Of a stretch of 50,313 bases of DNA, positions 9,247 through 16,272 are shown piece by piece (the first letter of the stretch is position 1; each line of letters starts with the position of its first letter). The DNA comes from Vicingus serpentipes (GTDB lineage: Bacteria > Bacteroidota > Bacteroidia > Flavobacteriales_E > Vicingaceae), in assembly GCA_024103385.1 (NCBI GenBank), contig JAGFIT010000018.1, positions 1-50,313 of the forward strand, written 5' to 3'. The translations under genes were made by a program, and so were the position numbers. The notes beneath the pieces were generated by a model, which did not search any database, was not told the origin of the DNA, and saw only the letters and a list, made by a program, of their open reading frames with translations.

Positions 9247-9507
9247 ACCCCTAAACTTTATTAGTTTAAAAGTATCTATCTATAGCTCTATCTATCTATA
9301 ACTATATAGTTTATTTAGTAGAGATATATACTGGATGAATGTTTTTATCAAGAAATAGTGCTTTTAGAGATATACACATGTACTAACACATATTCTACTC
9401 CAGATCAAAAACTTTAAAATACATTCTTAGCTTCTGTTGTCTTTAGGGGGGTGGAAGCAGATTGTAAAAGTAGTGGGGTATGTTAGGAGGGGAGGTGCTG
9501 TTTTACA

Positions 9508-9822
9508 CTAACACTTCCTTTTTGCAGCTTTCTCAAGGTGTTTTTTACGTCTATCCAATATTAGCTGGTACAACACTGGGTGCTTTTCTTTTAGAGCTTT
9601 CTTTAAATCTCTTGTAGCATCAATGGAAAGTCTTACTGGTTCAAGTCCGTGCTGTTTGGGATCATAAACATGAAAGAACAATCTATCAGGCTCTTCTTTT
9701 ATCCAGGTGGAGACTTTCTTGCGGGTTAACTTTCCTTTTATATGGAGAGTTAACATCTGCCAAGGGTGGTATCTGTCAGTAAGTTGATTTCTTCTAGGTC
9801 TGTTATCTGTGGTAAAGTGCAT
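9508..9822 (-). CDS. Hypothetical basic protein, 104 aa
   Basis: No family recognised. The protein is strongly basic (RPRRNQL, KGKLTRKKV, LDRRKKHLEKAAKRKC) with no signal peptide or membrane segment. Its middle (EEPDRLFFHVYDPKQHG and VRLSIDATRDLKKAL) could be a small alpha/beta fold. High charge and location next to an integrase suggest a nucleic-acid-binding accessory protein, such as an excision factor or regulator; this is inference. It lies 182 bp downstream of the integrase on the same strand. Confidence 0.55.
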   Translation of the reverse strand: MHFTTDNRPRRNQLTDRYHPWQMLTLHIKGKLTRKKVSTWIKEEPDRLFFHVYDPKQHGLEPVRLSIDATRDLKKALKEKHPVLYQLILDRRKKHLEKAAKRKC

Positions 9823-10004
9823 ATATAAAGTAATTTTGGGATCATGGAGTAGAGGTCATACTTTTACTTATTTCTAGTATACTATAAGATAAGCAACTTT
9901 TCTTAGAAAAACAAGTTTTACGTCAAAAAAATAACACATAAAAATACTGATAATTAGAGAACTATCTATCAGCTAAGAAGCAATGGATAAGAATAGGAGA
10001 AGAA

Positions 10005-11228
10005 TTAATCTCCTCCTATTACTCTGTTGCAAACAACCCTGTTCATCTCATCTATCACTTCTAAATCATAATTATCCAAATAACCAGAAGTTACCTTGTT
10101 GGTAGCAGAATGACCTAATGCTTCCCCTATCATATCTAAAGAATAGCCCATGCTTTTACAGGCGTTAGCATACCCATATCTAAATACATAAGTGCTTAAA
10201 TCTTCTTTCACTCTAAGTTCTTGCCCAATCTTGCGTAACCACTTATTGCATGTTTTACGTTGTTGTCTAATTCGTTGCATTCTAGCAGAGTTATTCACAA
10301 GCTCCTGATTGGTTAAGATAGGGAAGAGTGTTGTCCTCTTAGGGTCATGATACAGGTTGATGAGATCATTGATTAGTGGGAGTATCTCTACTGAGTACAT
10401 TTTATGCGTTTTACTCCTTTTGTAAATTATCCTACCATGCTTGATGTTATCCATAGTAAGCAGAGCTAGGTCAGTAAAGTTGATACCTCTTAGTAGGAAG
10501 ATGAGCCTTCCATAATTCCAGTTGTGGTATAATTGATTATCAAGATTACCACTAAAAGCAAAAAACTTTTGCAGTTCCTCAATGGATGCTACTCTTGGGT
10601 TAGTACAGTCAGATTTAATCCTGTACCTACGAAATGGGTAACTATTGGCATCAGTAATTCCATAATTAATGGCTTTATTGTAGATACTTCTCAATTTTCT
10701 CATGTATGTAGATATTGTATTAAGCTTCAAGCCTGCCTCCCTGAATTTGGTTTCTAGCTCTAATAACCATTTGTAATCTATTCTCTCAAAAGGCAGATTG
10801 AGTGCTACTTGCAATGTGATACCGTTAAGTGCACTCTGATAGTTTCTAGCATTTCCAAATTGTTTGGCTTGATTTAATCTTAGCACTTCTTTCTCCCAGA
10901 ATTCAAGTACAGAAGGAATTTTCTTATTATTGTTCTGTAAGTACTCCTTTACATATTGCACATTCACACAATTAGGAAATTCTTCTTCATATTTTCTAAT
11001 ACCTTTTAATAGTAGAAGTTCTTGGTCTTTTAATCTTTTAACAAGGAGCTCTTCCTGTTTACTTTTTGCCTTTAAGCAGTTCCTTTGAGTGTTCCATTGC
11101 TCTTTTTTGCAGGCAAATCCTGTTGCAATGTCTCTTGTTTTGCTTTTAAGTGTGAGACGAAACACAATTGGATGAGTTCCATCAAGCCTAGTCCTACGCG
11201 TATCACAGGTCTGTTTTAAGTGAATCAT
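10005..11228 (-). CDS. Tyrosine recombinase/integrase
   Basis: 407 residues from the ATG at 11228 (MIHLKQTCDTRR); a longer frame exists but would start at TTG inside a terminator hairpin. Order: an arm-type N-terminal strand region (TRRTRLDGTHPIVFRLTLKS), a SAM-like core-binding domain (about 120-230, VLEFWEKEVLRL) and a catalytic domain. Visible catalytic residues are Arg in LLRGINFTDLALLT, Lys in KRSKTHKMY, Arg in YVFRYGYA, His in GEALGHS and the nucleophile Tyr in TSGYLDNYD. The His of the usual H-x-x-R box is Tyr, as in many Bacteroidota integrases. It lies 142 bp from the right 88-bp repeat and should catalyse integration at tRNA-Arg. Confidence 0.9.
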   Translation of the reverse strand: MIHLKQTCDTRRTRLDGTHPIVFRLTLKSKTRDIATGFACKKEQWNTQRNCLKAKSKQEELLVKRLKDQELLLLKGIRKYEEEFPNCVNVQYVKEYLQNNNKKIPSVLEFWEKEVLRLNQAKQFGNARNYQSALNGITLQVALNLPFERIDYKWLLELETKFREAGLKLNTISTYMRKLRSIYNKAINYGITDANSYPFRRYRIKSDCTNPRVASIEELQKFFAFSGNLDNQLYHNWNYGRLIFLLRGINFTDLALLTMDNIKHGRIIYKRSKTHKMYSVEILPLINDLINLYHDPKRTTLFPILTNQELVNNSARMQRIRQQRKTCNKWLRKIGQELRVKEDLSTYVFRYGYANACKSMGYSLDMIGEALGHSATNKVTSGYLDNYDLEVIDEMNRVVCNRVIGGD

Positions 11229-11262
11229 GCTTAGTGATTTATAGCATAATACTGTCAAAATA

Positions 11263-11287
11263 ATTTGCAGGTAAATTTGTAGGTAAA
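11263..11287. repeat. Tandem 12-bp motifs beside the integrase (arm-type-site candidates)
   Basis: TTTGCAGGTAAA (11264-11275) is followed directly by TTTGTAGGTAAA (11276-11287), one mismatch apart. The first recurs at the other end of the element (6720-6731). The pattern suits arm-type binding sites of a tyrosine integrase. Confidence 0.45.
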
Positions 11288-11337
11288 AGCTCCAAAAAGG
11301 CACTTTTTTCCACTTAATCTCAAGAATTGAGCAGATA

Positions 11338-11375
11338 CAAAAAAGCCTCAACAACTGAGTGTTATCAAGGCTTTT
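11338..11375 (-). terminator. Terminator after the right tRNA-Arg
   Basis: On the minus strand AAAAGCCT and AGGCTTTT pair around a 19-nt loop and are followed by further T. It sits 6 bases past the tRNA 3' end and separates the tRNA from the integrase. Confidence 0.65.
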
Positions 11376-11458
11376 CTTAGTGAGCGCGGAAGGATTCGAA
11401 CCTTCGACCGCCTCCTTAGAAGGGAGGTGCTCTATCCAGCTGAGCTACGCGCCCATCA
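11371..11458. repeat. 88-bp direct repeat, right copy (candidate attachment site)
   Basis: Perfect copy of 6605-6692, containing the whole of the second tRNA-Arg gene. Distance between copies is 4766 bp. Confidence 0.9.
11381..11454 (-). tRNA. tRNA-Arg (anticodon TCT), copy 2
   Basis: Sequence identical to the copy at 6615-6688, same cloverleaf and TCT anticodon. tRNA-Pro lies 45 bp upstream on the same strand, so this copy keeps the likely ancestral 5' context. Confidence 0.95.
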
Positions 11459-11463
11459 CTATT

Positions 11464-11492
11464 TAAAAAAACCATCAGCCTTAGGCAGATGG
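11464..11492 (-). terminator. Terminator of tRNA-Pro
   Basis: On the minus strand CCATC-t-GCCT-a-AGGC-t-GATGG forms a bulged stem followed by seven T, between tRNA-Pro and tRNA-Arg. Confidence 0.65.
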
Positions 11493-11499
11493 CTTTTAG

Positions 11500-11574
11500 T
11501 CGGGGTGGCAGGATTCGAACCTGCGACCTCCTCGTCCCAAACGAGGCGCGATAACCGGGCTACGCTACACCCCG
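11500..11574 (-). tRNA. tRNA-Pro (anticodon TGG)
   Basis: The 75-nt gene reads CGGGGTG at the 5' acceptor side and CACCCCG at the 3' side, discriminator A. The anticodon stem CCTCG/CGAGG encloses TTTGGGA, giving anticodon TGG for proline. The T-arm has GGTTCGAATCC. Confidence 0.95.
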
Positions 11575-11661
11575 AGTGTGTAAAGCAATACATTAAATTT
11601 TTAACCCATCCAACAAAACTACTTCAAAATTTCAGTATCTCGGTTCCGGGCGGAGTTTATA

Positions 11662-11691
11662 TACCGCACTTGTTGCGGTACTACACCCCGA
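11662..11691 (-). other. tRNA-Pro-like 5' fragment with hairpin
   Basis: On the minus strand the first 11 bases (TCGGGGTGTAG) repeat the start of tRNA-Pro, but then a 7-bp hairpin TACCGCA-acaag-TGCGGTA follows instead of a D-arm. It is probably an eroded tRNA copy or a recombination scar. Confidence 0.4.
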
Positions 11692-11787
11692 ATATATTGG
11701 TTTTCGCGGGTGCAAATATATATATACTTTTTACTTTACGAAATAAATAATCAAAAAAAAATCAAAAATAAATAGAATCCAAATCCC

Positions 11788-11795
11788 TATATTTG
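11788..11795 (+). promoter_or_regulatory. -7 promoter element of the SLC12-like gene
   Basis: TATATTTG ends 5 bases before the ATG at 11801, which would put the transcription start on or next to the start codon. Confidence 0.45.
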
Positions 11796-11800
11796 CTGCA

Positions 11801-14026
11801 ATGAGTACACAAATCAAAACATCAAGAACCATGGGCACTTTACCGGTGTTTATGACTGCTGTTTCTACTATTTTAGGGGCGATACTGTTTTTAAGGTTTG
11901 GATATGCAGTTGCTCATGTTGGGTTAATTGGTGCTTTAGGAATTATAGTTATAGGGCATTTTGTAACTATACCCACAGCAATGGCTGTTGCAGAAATAGC
12001 TACCAACCAAAAGGTGGAAGGAGGTGGAGCTTACTATATGATATCTCGTTCATTTGGGTTGAATATAGGAGCAACAATAGGCATAACATTATTTCTATCA
12101 CAAGCGATTAGTGTAGCTTTTTATGTAATAGCATTTGTAGAAGCTTTAGTGCCCTTGTTTGATTGGCTAAAAACGATGTTTTATATTCATCCTTTTTTCT
12201 TGGATAAAAGGGTGTTGGGCGTTATAATGATGACCTTATTAACCTTGTTAATGTTATCCAAAGGAGCTAACATAGGGGTAAAAGCATTATATGGGGTTGT
12301 TTTTGTTTTAGCAATTTCATTGGCCATGTTTTTTATGGGAGAATCAAATGCTCCTAACAGTAATTACTTTTATAAAACCATTGCGAATAGCGATGATTTT
12401 TTTAAAGTGTTTACTATTATTTTCCCTGCTTTTACAGGAATTGCTGCAGGATTAGGCTTGTCAGGAGATTTAAAAGACCCTAAAAAATCGATACCTAGAG
12501 GTACACTTTGGGCAACAATTGTTGGGGTGATTGTTTATGTGGCAGTGGCTTTTAAATTATTTTACTCTGCTTCAACTTATGAGTTGGCCAGCGACCAAAT
12601 GGTGATGAGTAAAATTGCTATATGGGGACCTATTATTCCTATTGGATTGGGATGTGCGGCTATATCTTCTGCTTTAGGTTCTATTATGATAGCTCCTAGA
12701 ACATTACAAGCACTTGGGGTAGATAATATTTTTCCGGGAAAATTAAATGGAATTTTATCCAAAGGTAGAAAGAAAGATGGAGAACCATTTAATGCATTAG
12801 TAATAACATGTATTATAGGTTTTGTCTTTATTGTAATGGGAGATATTGATACTGTTGCAGGTGTTATATCTATGTTTTTTATGGTGACTTATGGAGTTAT
12901 CTGTTTAATTTCTTTTTTAGAGCAGTTTGCAGCAGATCCCTCTTATCGACCAACATTTAAGTCGAGATGGTATTTATCATTGCCTGGAGCAGTACTCTGT
13001 TTTTGGTTAATGTTTAAAATGGACTTTGCTTATGCGTTGTCATCAACTATTATTATGATATTGATATACGTATGGGTAAGTAACATTAATAAGGACAAGA
13101 AAGGAATTCAGAAGTTATTTAAAGGAGTATTGTTTCAGTTGAGTAGACAATTTCAACTCTTTTTACAAAAACGAGATACAGAAGCTACAGAGGGAGAGGA
13201 TTGGAGACCTTTTATTATATGTGTTTCAAAAGACTCGTTTAAAAGGCAATCGGCTTTTAATTTATTAAGATGGTTATCTCATAAATATGGTTTTGGAACT
13301 TACATCCATTTTATAGATGGGTTCTTATCTAAAGAAACTTTTGTAGAATCACGAAATGTGATGAAGCGATTACTGACCTTAAATGAAGGCTTGAGTAGTA
13401 AAGTGTATTTAGATACGATTATAAGTCCTTCTTATACTTCTGCTATAGCACAAGTAATTCAGCTTTCAGGAGTGAGTGGTAAGGGAAATAATATGATTTT
13501 GTTTGAATTTACACAGAATGAAAAGGAAAGTTTGAATGATGCTATTCAGAATTACCAATTATTACGAGCAACAGAGTTTGATGTTTGTATTTTAAGATCA
13601 ACGATCAAGGGTTTTGGTAATAAGAAAAACATTCACATATGGATAAGGCCTAAAGATTACGAAAATGCTAATTTAATGATATTATTAAGTTATATTATGT
13701 TAGGTCATCCAGAATGGAAGCATGGAGAAATTAAAATATTTTCAACATTCCCTCCTAATGAAAAAAAATCTTCTGAAAAAAAATTATTGGAATTGATTAA
13801 AGAAGGTAGGTTACCGATATCGCCTACTAATATTCGATTAATACCTCAATTAAAAGAAGAAAAAATTGATGGTATAATTAATAAAAAATCGGCTGATGCG
13901 GATTTAACGATTGTAGGGTATAATAGTGAACAAATTGAAGAGGAGAAAGATGTTACTTTTAATAAGTATCCAGATATAGGAAATATTTTATTTGTAAGTG
14001 CATTTAAAGAAAAATCAATAGAGTAA
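11801..14026 (+). CDS. SLC12-type cation-chloride cotransporter-like permease
   Basis: 741 residues. Residues about 10-430 hold roughly 12 membrane helices of the APC fold, with TM1 as TVSTILGAILFLRFGYAV-like and the unwound segment GGGAYYMISRSFG. From about 455 to the end there is a soluble domain (WRPFIICVSKDSFKRQSAFNLLRW to LTIVGYN) matching the cytoplasmic C-terminal domain of SLC12 proteins. The family couples Cl- to Na+ and/or K+; the ions moved here cannot be told from the sequence. A -7 element lies directly before the start. The cupin gene follows after 17 bp, probably in one operon. Confidence 0.82.
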   Translation: MSTQIKTSRTMGTLPVFMTAVSTILGAILFLRFGYAVAHVGLIGALGIIVIGHFVTIPTAMAVAEIATNQKVEGGGAYYMISRSFGLNIGATIGITLFLSQAISVAFYVIAFVEALVPLFDWLKTMFYIHPFFLDKRVLGVIMMTLLTLLMLSKGANIGVKALYGVVFVLAISLAMFFMGESNAPNSNYFYKTIANSDDFFKVFTIIFPAFTGIAAGLGLSGDLKDPKKSIPRGTLWATIVGVIVYVAVAFKLFYSASTYELASDQMVMSKIAIWGPIIPIGLGCAAISSALGSIMIAPRTLQALGVDNIFPGKLNGILSKGRKKDGEPFNALVITCIIGFVFIVMGDIDTVAGVISMFFMVTYGVICLISFLEQFAADPSYRPTFKSRWYLSLPGAVLCFWLMFKMDFAYALSSTIIMILIYVWVSNINKDKKGIQKLFKGVLFQLSRQFQLFLQKRDTEATEGEDWRPFIICVSKDSFKRQSAFNLLRWLSHKYGFGTYIHFIDGFLSKETFVESRNVMKRLLTLNEGLSSKVYLDTIISPSYTSAIAQVIQLSGVSGKGNNMILFEFTQNEKESLNDAIQNYQLLRATEFDVCILRSTIKGFGNKKNIHIWIRPKDYENANLMILLSYIMLGHPEWKHGEIKIFSTFPPNEKKSSEKKLLELIKEGRLPISPTNIRLIPQLKEEKIDGIINKKSADADLTIVGYNSEQIEEEKDVTFNKYPDIGNILFVSAFKEKSIE

Positions 14027-14043
14027 TTATTTAAAAATAAAAG

Positions 14044-14463
14044 ATGAAAGTAAAATTATTAGTTGTATTTGTTTTTTTGTTGTTCAATGGAGTTTGTTTC
14101 TCTCAGGACGTTACTAATGTAAATACTGTTAAACCAACTGAGGAATACGATAATGTTCATTATAAAAAATTCTATTCAGACATGAATACTTCCTATTTCG
14201 TGATTTGGATTAAGAAAGGGATTAGATCTCATAAACATGTTTCACATACTGAAAACGTAATAGTCTTGGAAGGGTCAGGGGTAATGACTGTAGGAGAAAA
14301 AACGTTTGACATAAAGGTAGGAGATTATTTTATGATTCATCAAGATGTATTTCATGCTGTTGAAGTAACCTCAGAAGAGCCTTTAAAAATCATAGCAGTT
14401 CGTTCTCCTGAGTATTTTGGGAAAGATATTGTTTTTGAAGATGAGCAAAAAGGTGAATATTAA
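14044..14463 (+). CDS. Secreted cupin-domain protein
   Basis: 139 residues. A signal peptide (about 1-21, ending CFSQ) precedes one cupin barrel. The metal-site motif 1 is GIRSHKHVSHTENVIVLEG and motif 2 is GDYFMIHQDVFHAVEV, with His and Glu in the usual places. The protein is probably periplasmic and binds a metal; its substrate is unknown. It lies 17 bp after the SLC12-like gene. Confidence 0.75.
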   Translation: MKVKLLVVFVFLLFNGVCFSQDVTNVNTVKPTEEYDNVHYKKFYSDMNTSYFVIWIKKGIRSHKHVSHTENVIVLEGSGVMTVGEKTFDIKVGDYFMIHQDVFHAVEVTSEEPLKIIAVRSPEYFGKDIVFEDEQKGEY

Positions 14464-14558
14464 AAGTTCAGAGCTCCTTTATTTTAGAGGGTTTCAGCCA
14501 TAGTTATTAACAAAAACCCTTATTTATCAACAATTCCAGCGTTTTTTTAGGTTAAAAC

Positions 14559-14588
14559 TTGTGGGCTAACTTAATTCGTCTAATTTTG
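14559..14588 (+). promoter_or_regulatory. Promoter of the HU gene
   Basis: TTG (14559-14561), exactly 19 bases, then TAATTTTG (14581-14588): a full match to the Bacteroidota housekeeping promoter. The leader to the ATG is about 45 bases and ends in the A-rich tract AAAAAATTAAAAAA. Confidence 0.8.
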
Positions 14589-14638
14589 TTAGCAGTTAAT
14601 AGAAGAAATATAATTGTTTAACCTAAAAAATTAAAAAA

Positions 14639-14911
14639 ATGAACAAAGCAGAATTAATTGATGCAATTGCAAAAGATGCAAAATTATCAAAAGCTGATGC
14701 AAAAAGAGCATTAGAATCTTTAACAGGAAATGTAACTAAAGCCTTGAAAAAAGGAAATAAAGTTGCTTTAATTGGATTTGGAACTTTTTCAGTTTCTAAC
14801 AGATCAGCTAGAACAGGTAGAAATCCTCAAACAGGAGCTACTATTCAAATTAAAGCTAAAAAAGTAGCTAAATTTAAAGCTGGTGCAGCATTGTCAAGCT
14901 CAGTTAACTAA
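14639..14911 (+). CDS. HU-family DNA-binding protein
   Basis: 90 residues, the standard HU length. The helical dimerisation part MNKAELIDAIAKDAKLSKAD is followed by the signature GFGTFSVSNRSARTGRNPQTG, whose RTGRNPQTG tip inserts Pro into the DNA minor groove, and by IKAKKVAKFKAG at the end. It bends and compacts DNA as a dimer. It is monocistronic: a perfect consensus promoter precedes it and a strong terminator follows 20 bases after the stop. Confidence 0.95.
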   Translation: MNKAELIDAIAKDAKLSKADAKRALESLTGNVTKALKKGNKVALIGFGTFSVSNRSARTGRNPQTGATIQIKAKKVAKFKAGAALSSSVN

Positions 14912-14930
14912 TACTTAGTTAAATTATTGA

Positions 14931-14965
14931 AAAGGCTTTTCTAAATAGAAAAGCCTTTTTTATTT
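14931..14965 (+). terminator. HU terminator
   Basis: AAAGGCTTTTCTA and TAGAAAAGCCTTT pair perfectly across two bases and run into T-rich sequence. Confidence 0.85.
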
Positions 14966-14972
14966 TTACAGC

Positions 14973-15680
14973 ATGAGTAACAACAATAATAGAGAGCAAT
15001 TATTAAAGCATTTACTTTCTTTTGTTTCAGAAAACAAAAATGAATTGTTTGAAAAGATAATAAGGGAAAGAACAAAATACGTCACTGTTGTTTTAGAAGA
15101 TATTTTTCAACCTCAAAACGCGAGCGCTGTACTTCGTTCTTGTGATGTTTTTGGAATACAAGATATTCACATCATTGAAAACAGAAACAAGTATAATGTA
15201 AATCCTCATGTGGTGCACGGAGCTTCTAAGTGGGTTACATTACACAAGTATAAAAAACAAAAAAACAATACATTAACTTGTATTAACACATTAAAAGAGA
15301 AAGGTTATAAAGTATATGGTACAACACCACATACTAATGATTGTTTAATTCAAGATATTCCTTTAGACAATAAATTTGCATTGATGTTTGGAACAGAACA
15401 AGAAGGGTTATCTAAAGTTGCAATGGATAACGTAGATGGTTTTGTAAAAATTCCGATGTACGGTTTTACAGAAAGTTTGAACATCTCTGTTTCTGCTGCT
15501 ATATGCTTGTACGAAATAAGTAAGCGGTTAAAAATTGCTGATATTGATTGGCAATTAACACCAGAAGAGAAAACGGAACAATTAATAATTTGGGCTAAAA
15601 AGGTAATTAAGAGTGGAACGTTAATTGAAAAAGAATTTTTAGAGAAAAAGTTGAGCAATTACACTGGCAGTGGAAATTGA
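14973..15680 (+). CDS. trmH: TrmH (SpoU) family RNA 2'-O-methyltransferase
   Basis: 235 residues. The trefoil-knot SPOUT methylase motifs are all present: motif 1 NASAVLRSCDVFGIQDIHII, motif 2 LMFGTEQEGLS, and motif 3 IPMYGFTESLNISVSAAICL, which together bind S-adenosylmethionine. Such enzymes methylate the ribose of tRNA (G18 for TrmH) or rRNA; the exact site is inferred from overall resemblance to TrmH. The start lies 8 bases after the HU terminator. Its last 22 bases overlap the end of the convergent gene at 15659. Confidence 0.85.
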   Translation: MSNNNNREQLLKHLLSFVSENKNELFEKIIRERTKYVTVVLEDIFQPQNASAVLRSCDVFGIQDIHIIENRNKYNVNPHVVHGASKWVTLHKYKKQKNNTLTCINTLKEKGYKVYGTTPHTNDCLIQDIPLDNKFALMFGTEQEGLSKVAMDNVDGFVKIPMYGFTESLNISVSAAICLYEISKRLKIADIDWQLTPEEKTEQLIIWAKKVIKSGTLIEKEFLEKKLSNYTGSGN

Positions 15681-16123
15681 GTTTCCCACAATTCTTTTGA
15701 ATTTACTTTTTCCATAACTACTTTCAAGAAAGAGTGGTCACCATCTTTATACATTGTTCTATCTTTCACTTTACTTTTTTCTTCGGATGTGTCTTCAGGA
15801 TTAGAAATCACATCATTTAGTCGGGGTAAAAAAGGATATTGGATAGTTATTTTCTCATCATCTGTTAAAACTAATTTGATGGCATTCTCAAAAATAATTT
15901 CTTCAAATTTTTCAGATATGATTTCATCATTTACTTCGTCTTTAGCTTTCGGATCTAAATCCGATACCCAATTGTAGAAACCTTTAACAGCGTTGTCCTT
16001 TAACATAGCTCGGATATAATCAGGAAAAGGAGAACGAATGTGTTCGTTATCTGAAAACCAAAAATTAAAAGTTTCTTCTACTAGTTCACTGCTCTCTATA
16101 GTTCCTTGTTCTAGTTCTTTCAT
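15659..16123 (-). CDS. Hypothetical protein, predicted member of the Crp/Fnr anaerobic regulon
   Basis: 154 residues, family not recognised. It is acidic, has no signal peptide, and looks cytoplasmic and helical (EETFNFWFSDNEHIRSPFPDYIRAML; FYNWVSDLDPKAKDEVNDEI). A low-complexity linker (NPEDTSEEKSKVKDR) precedes the last 30 residues. It is divergent from the FNR-type regulator gene. The promoter has TAATTTTG at 16150-16143 and a Crp/Fnr palindrome centred exactly 29.5 bp upstream of it, the same geometry as the nitrate genes in this window. A role linked to low-oxygen or nitrate growth is inferred from that alone. Confidence 0.7.
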   Translation of the reverse strand: MKELEQGTIESSELVEETFNFWFSDNEHIRSPFPDYIRAMLKDNAVKGFYNWVSDLDPKAKDEVNDEIISEKFEEIIFENAIKLVLTDDEKITIQYPFLPRLNDVISNPEDTSEEKSKVKDRTMYKDGDHSFLKVVMEKVNSKELWETQFPLPV

Positions 16124-16142
16124 AGTCTTGTAATTTTATAGT

Positions 16143-16186
16143 CAAAATTAAACGTACTTCCTACTGCTTAAAATGACATAAATCAT
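16143..16186 (-). promoter_or_regulatory. Crp/Fnr-box promoter of the 154-aa gene
   Basis: On the minus strand ATGATTTATGTCAT (16186-16173) is centred 29.5 bp before the first T of TAATTTTG (16150-16143). This reproduces the spacing seen at narK2, the peroxidase and the hemerythrin gene. Confidence 0.7.
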
Positions 16187-16244
16187 AAATAACAAAAATA
16201 TGACCTATTGGTTATTTTAATTGTAATTAATAGCTGAAAACCAC

Positions 16245-16252
16245 TATTTTTG
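16245..16252 (+). promoter_or_regulatory. -7 promoter element of the FNR-type regulator
   Basis: TATTTTTG matches TAnnTTTG; a TTG lies 21 bases upstream at 16221-16223. No Crp/Fnr box sits at the activating distance, so this gene may be made constitutively. Confidence 0.5.
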
Positions 16253-16272
16253 AATAAAATTATAATGTTATA

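Larger units (their letters stand above)
9027..9507. other. Long intergenic stretch inside the element, with hairpin and CTAT-rich tract
   Basis: 481 bp with no strong gene. It holds a hairpin at 9052-9075, a possible 45-codon frame at 9109-9246, two GAGAACC motifs (about 9187 and 9231), and a run of CTATCTATA units at about 9273-9320 that is too short and impure to be called a true microsatellite. A G-rich patch (about 9445-9500) is unlike its AT-rich surroundings. Length and hairpin leave room for a non-coding RNA, but none is recognisable. Confidence 0.5.
6605..11458. mobile_element. tRNA-Arg-targeted integrated element (about 4.8 kb) bounded by 88-bp direct repeats
   Basis: Perfect 88-bp repeats at 6605-6692 and 11371-11458 each contain a whole tRNA-Arg gene plus 10 bp beyond its 3' end and 4 bp beyond its 5' end. 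Between them lie a tyrosine integrase next to the right repeat, an XRE regulator, two unknown small proteins, a lipoprotein and a T9SS-secreted LRR protein. Tandem 12-bp motifs near the integrase recur once near the left repeat, like integrase arm sites. Excision by recombination between the repeats would leave one tRNA-Arg followed by the terminator at 6571-6604. No replication or transfer genes are seen, so it would be a minimal integrative element or a remnant. Confidence 0.65.

Noticed and set aside
9273..9320. CTAT-rich tract as a CRISPR or microsatellite
   Set aside because: Units are short, impure and lack spacers; it is simple low-complexity sequence.
11229..11354. N-terminal extension of the integrase
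   Set aside because: It would start at TTG inside a terminator hairpin; the ATG at 11228 begins the expected strand region of tyrosine integrases.
11427..11750. Plus-strand frame of 107 codons over the tRNA region
   Set aside because: It reads the antisense of tRNA-Arg and tRNA-Pro; the string VAGFEPATSSSQTRRDN is the well-known false translation of tRNA genes.
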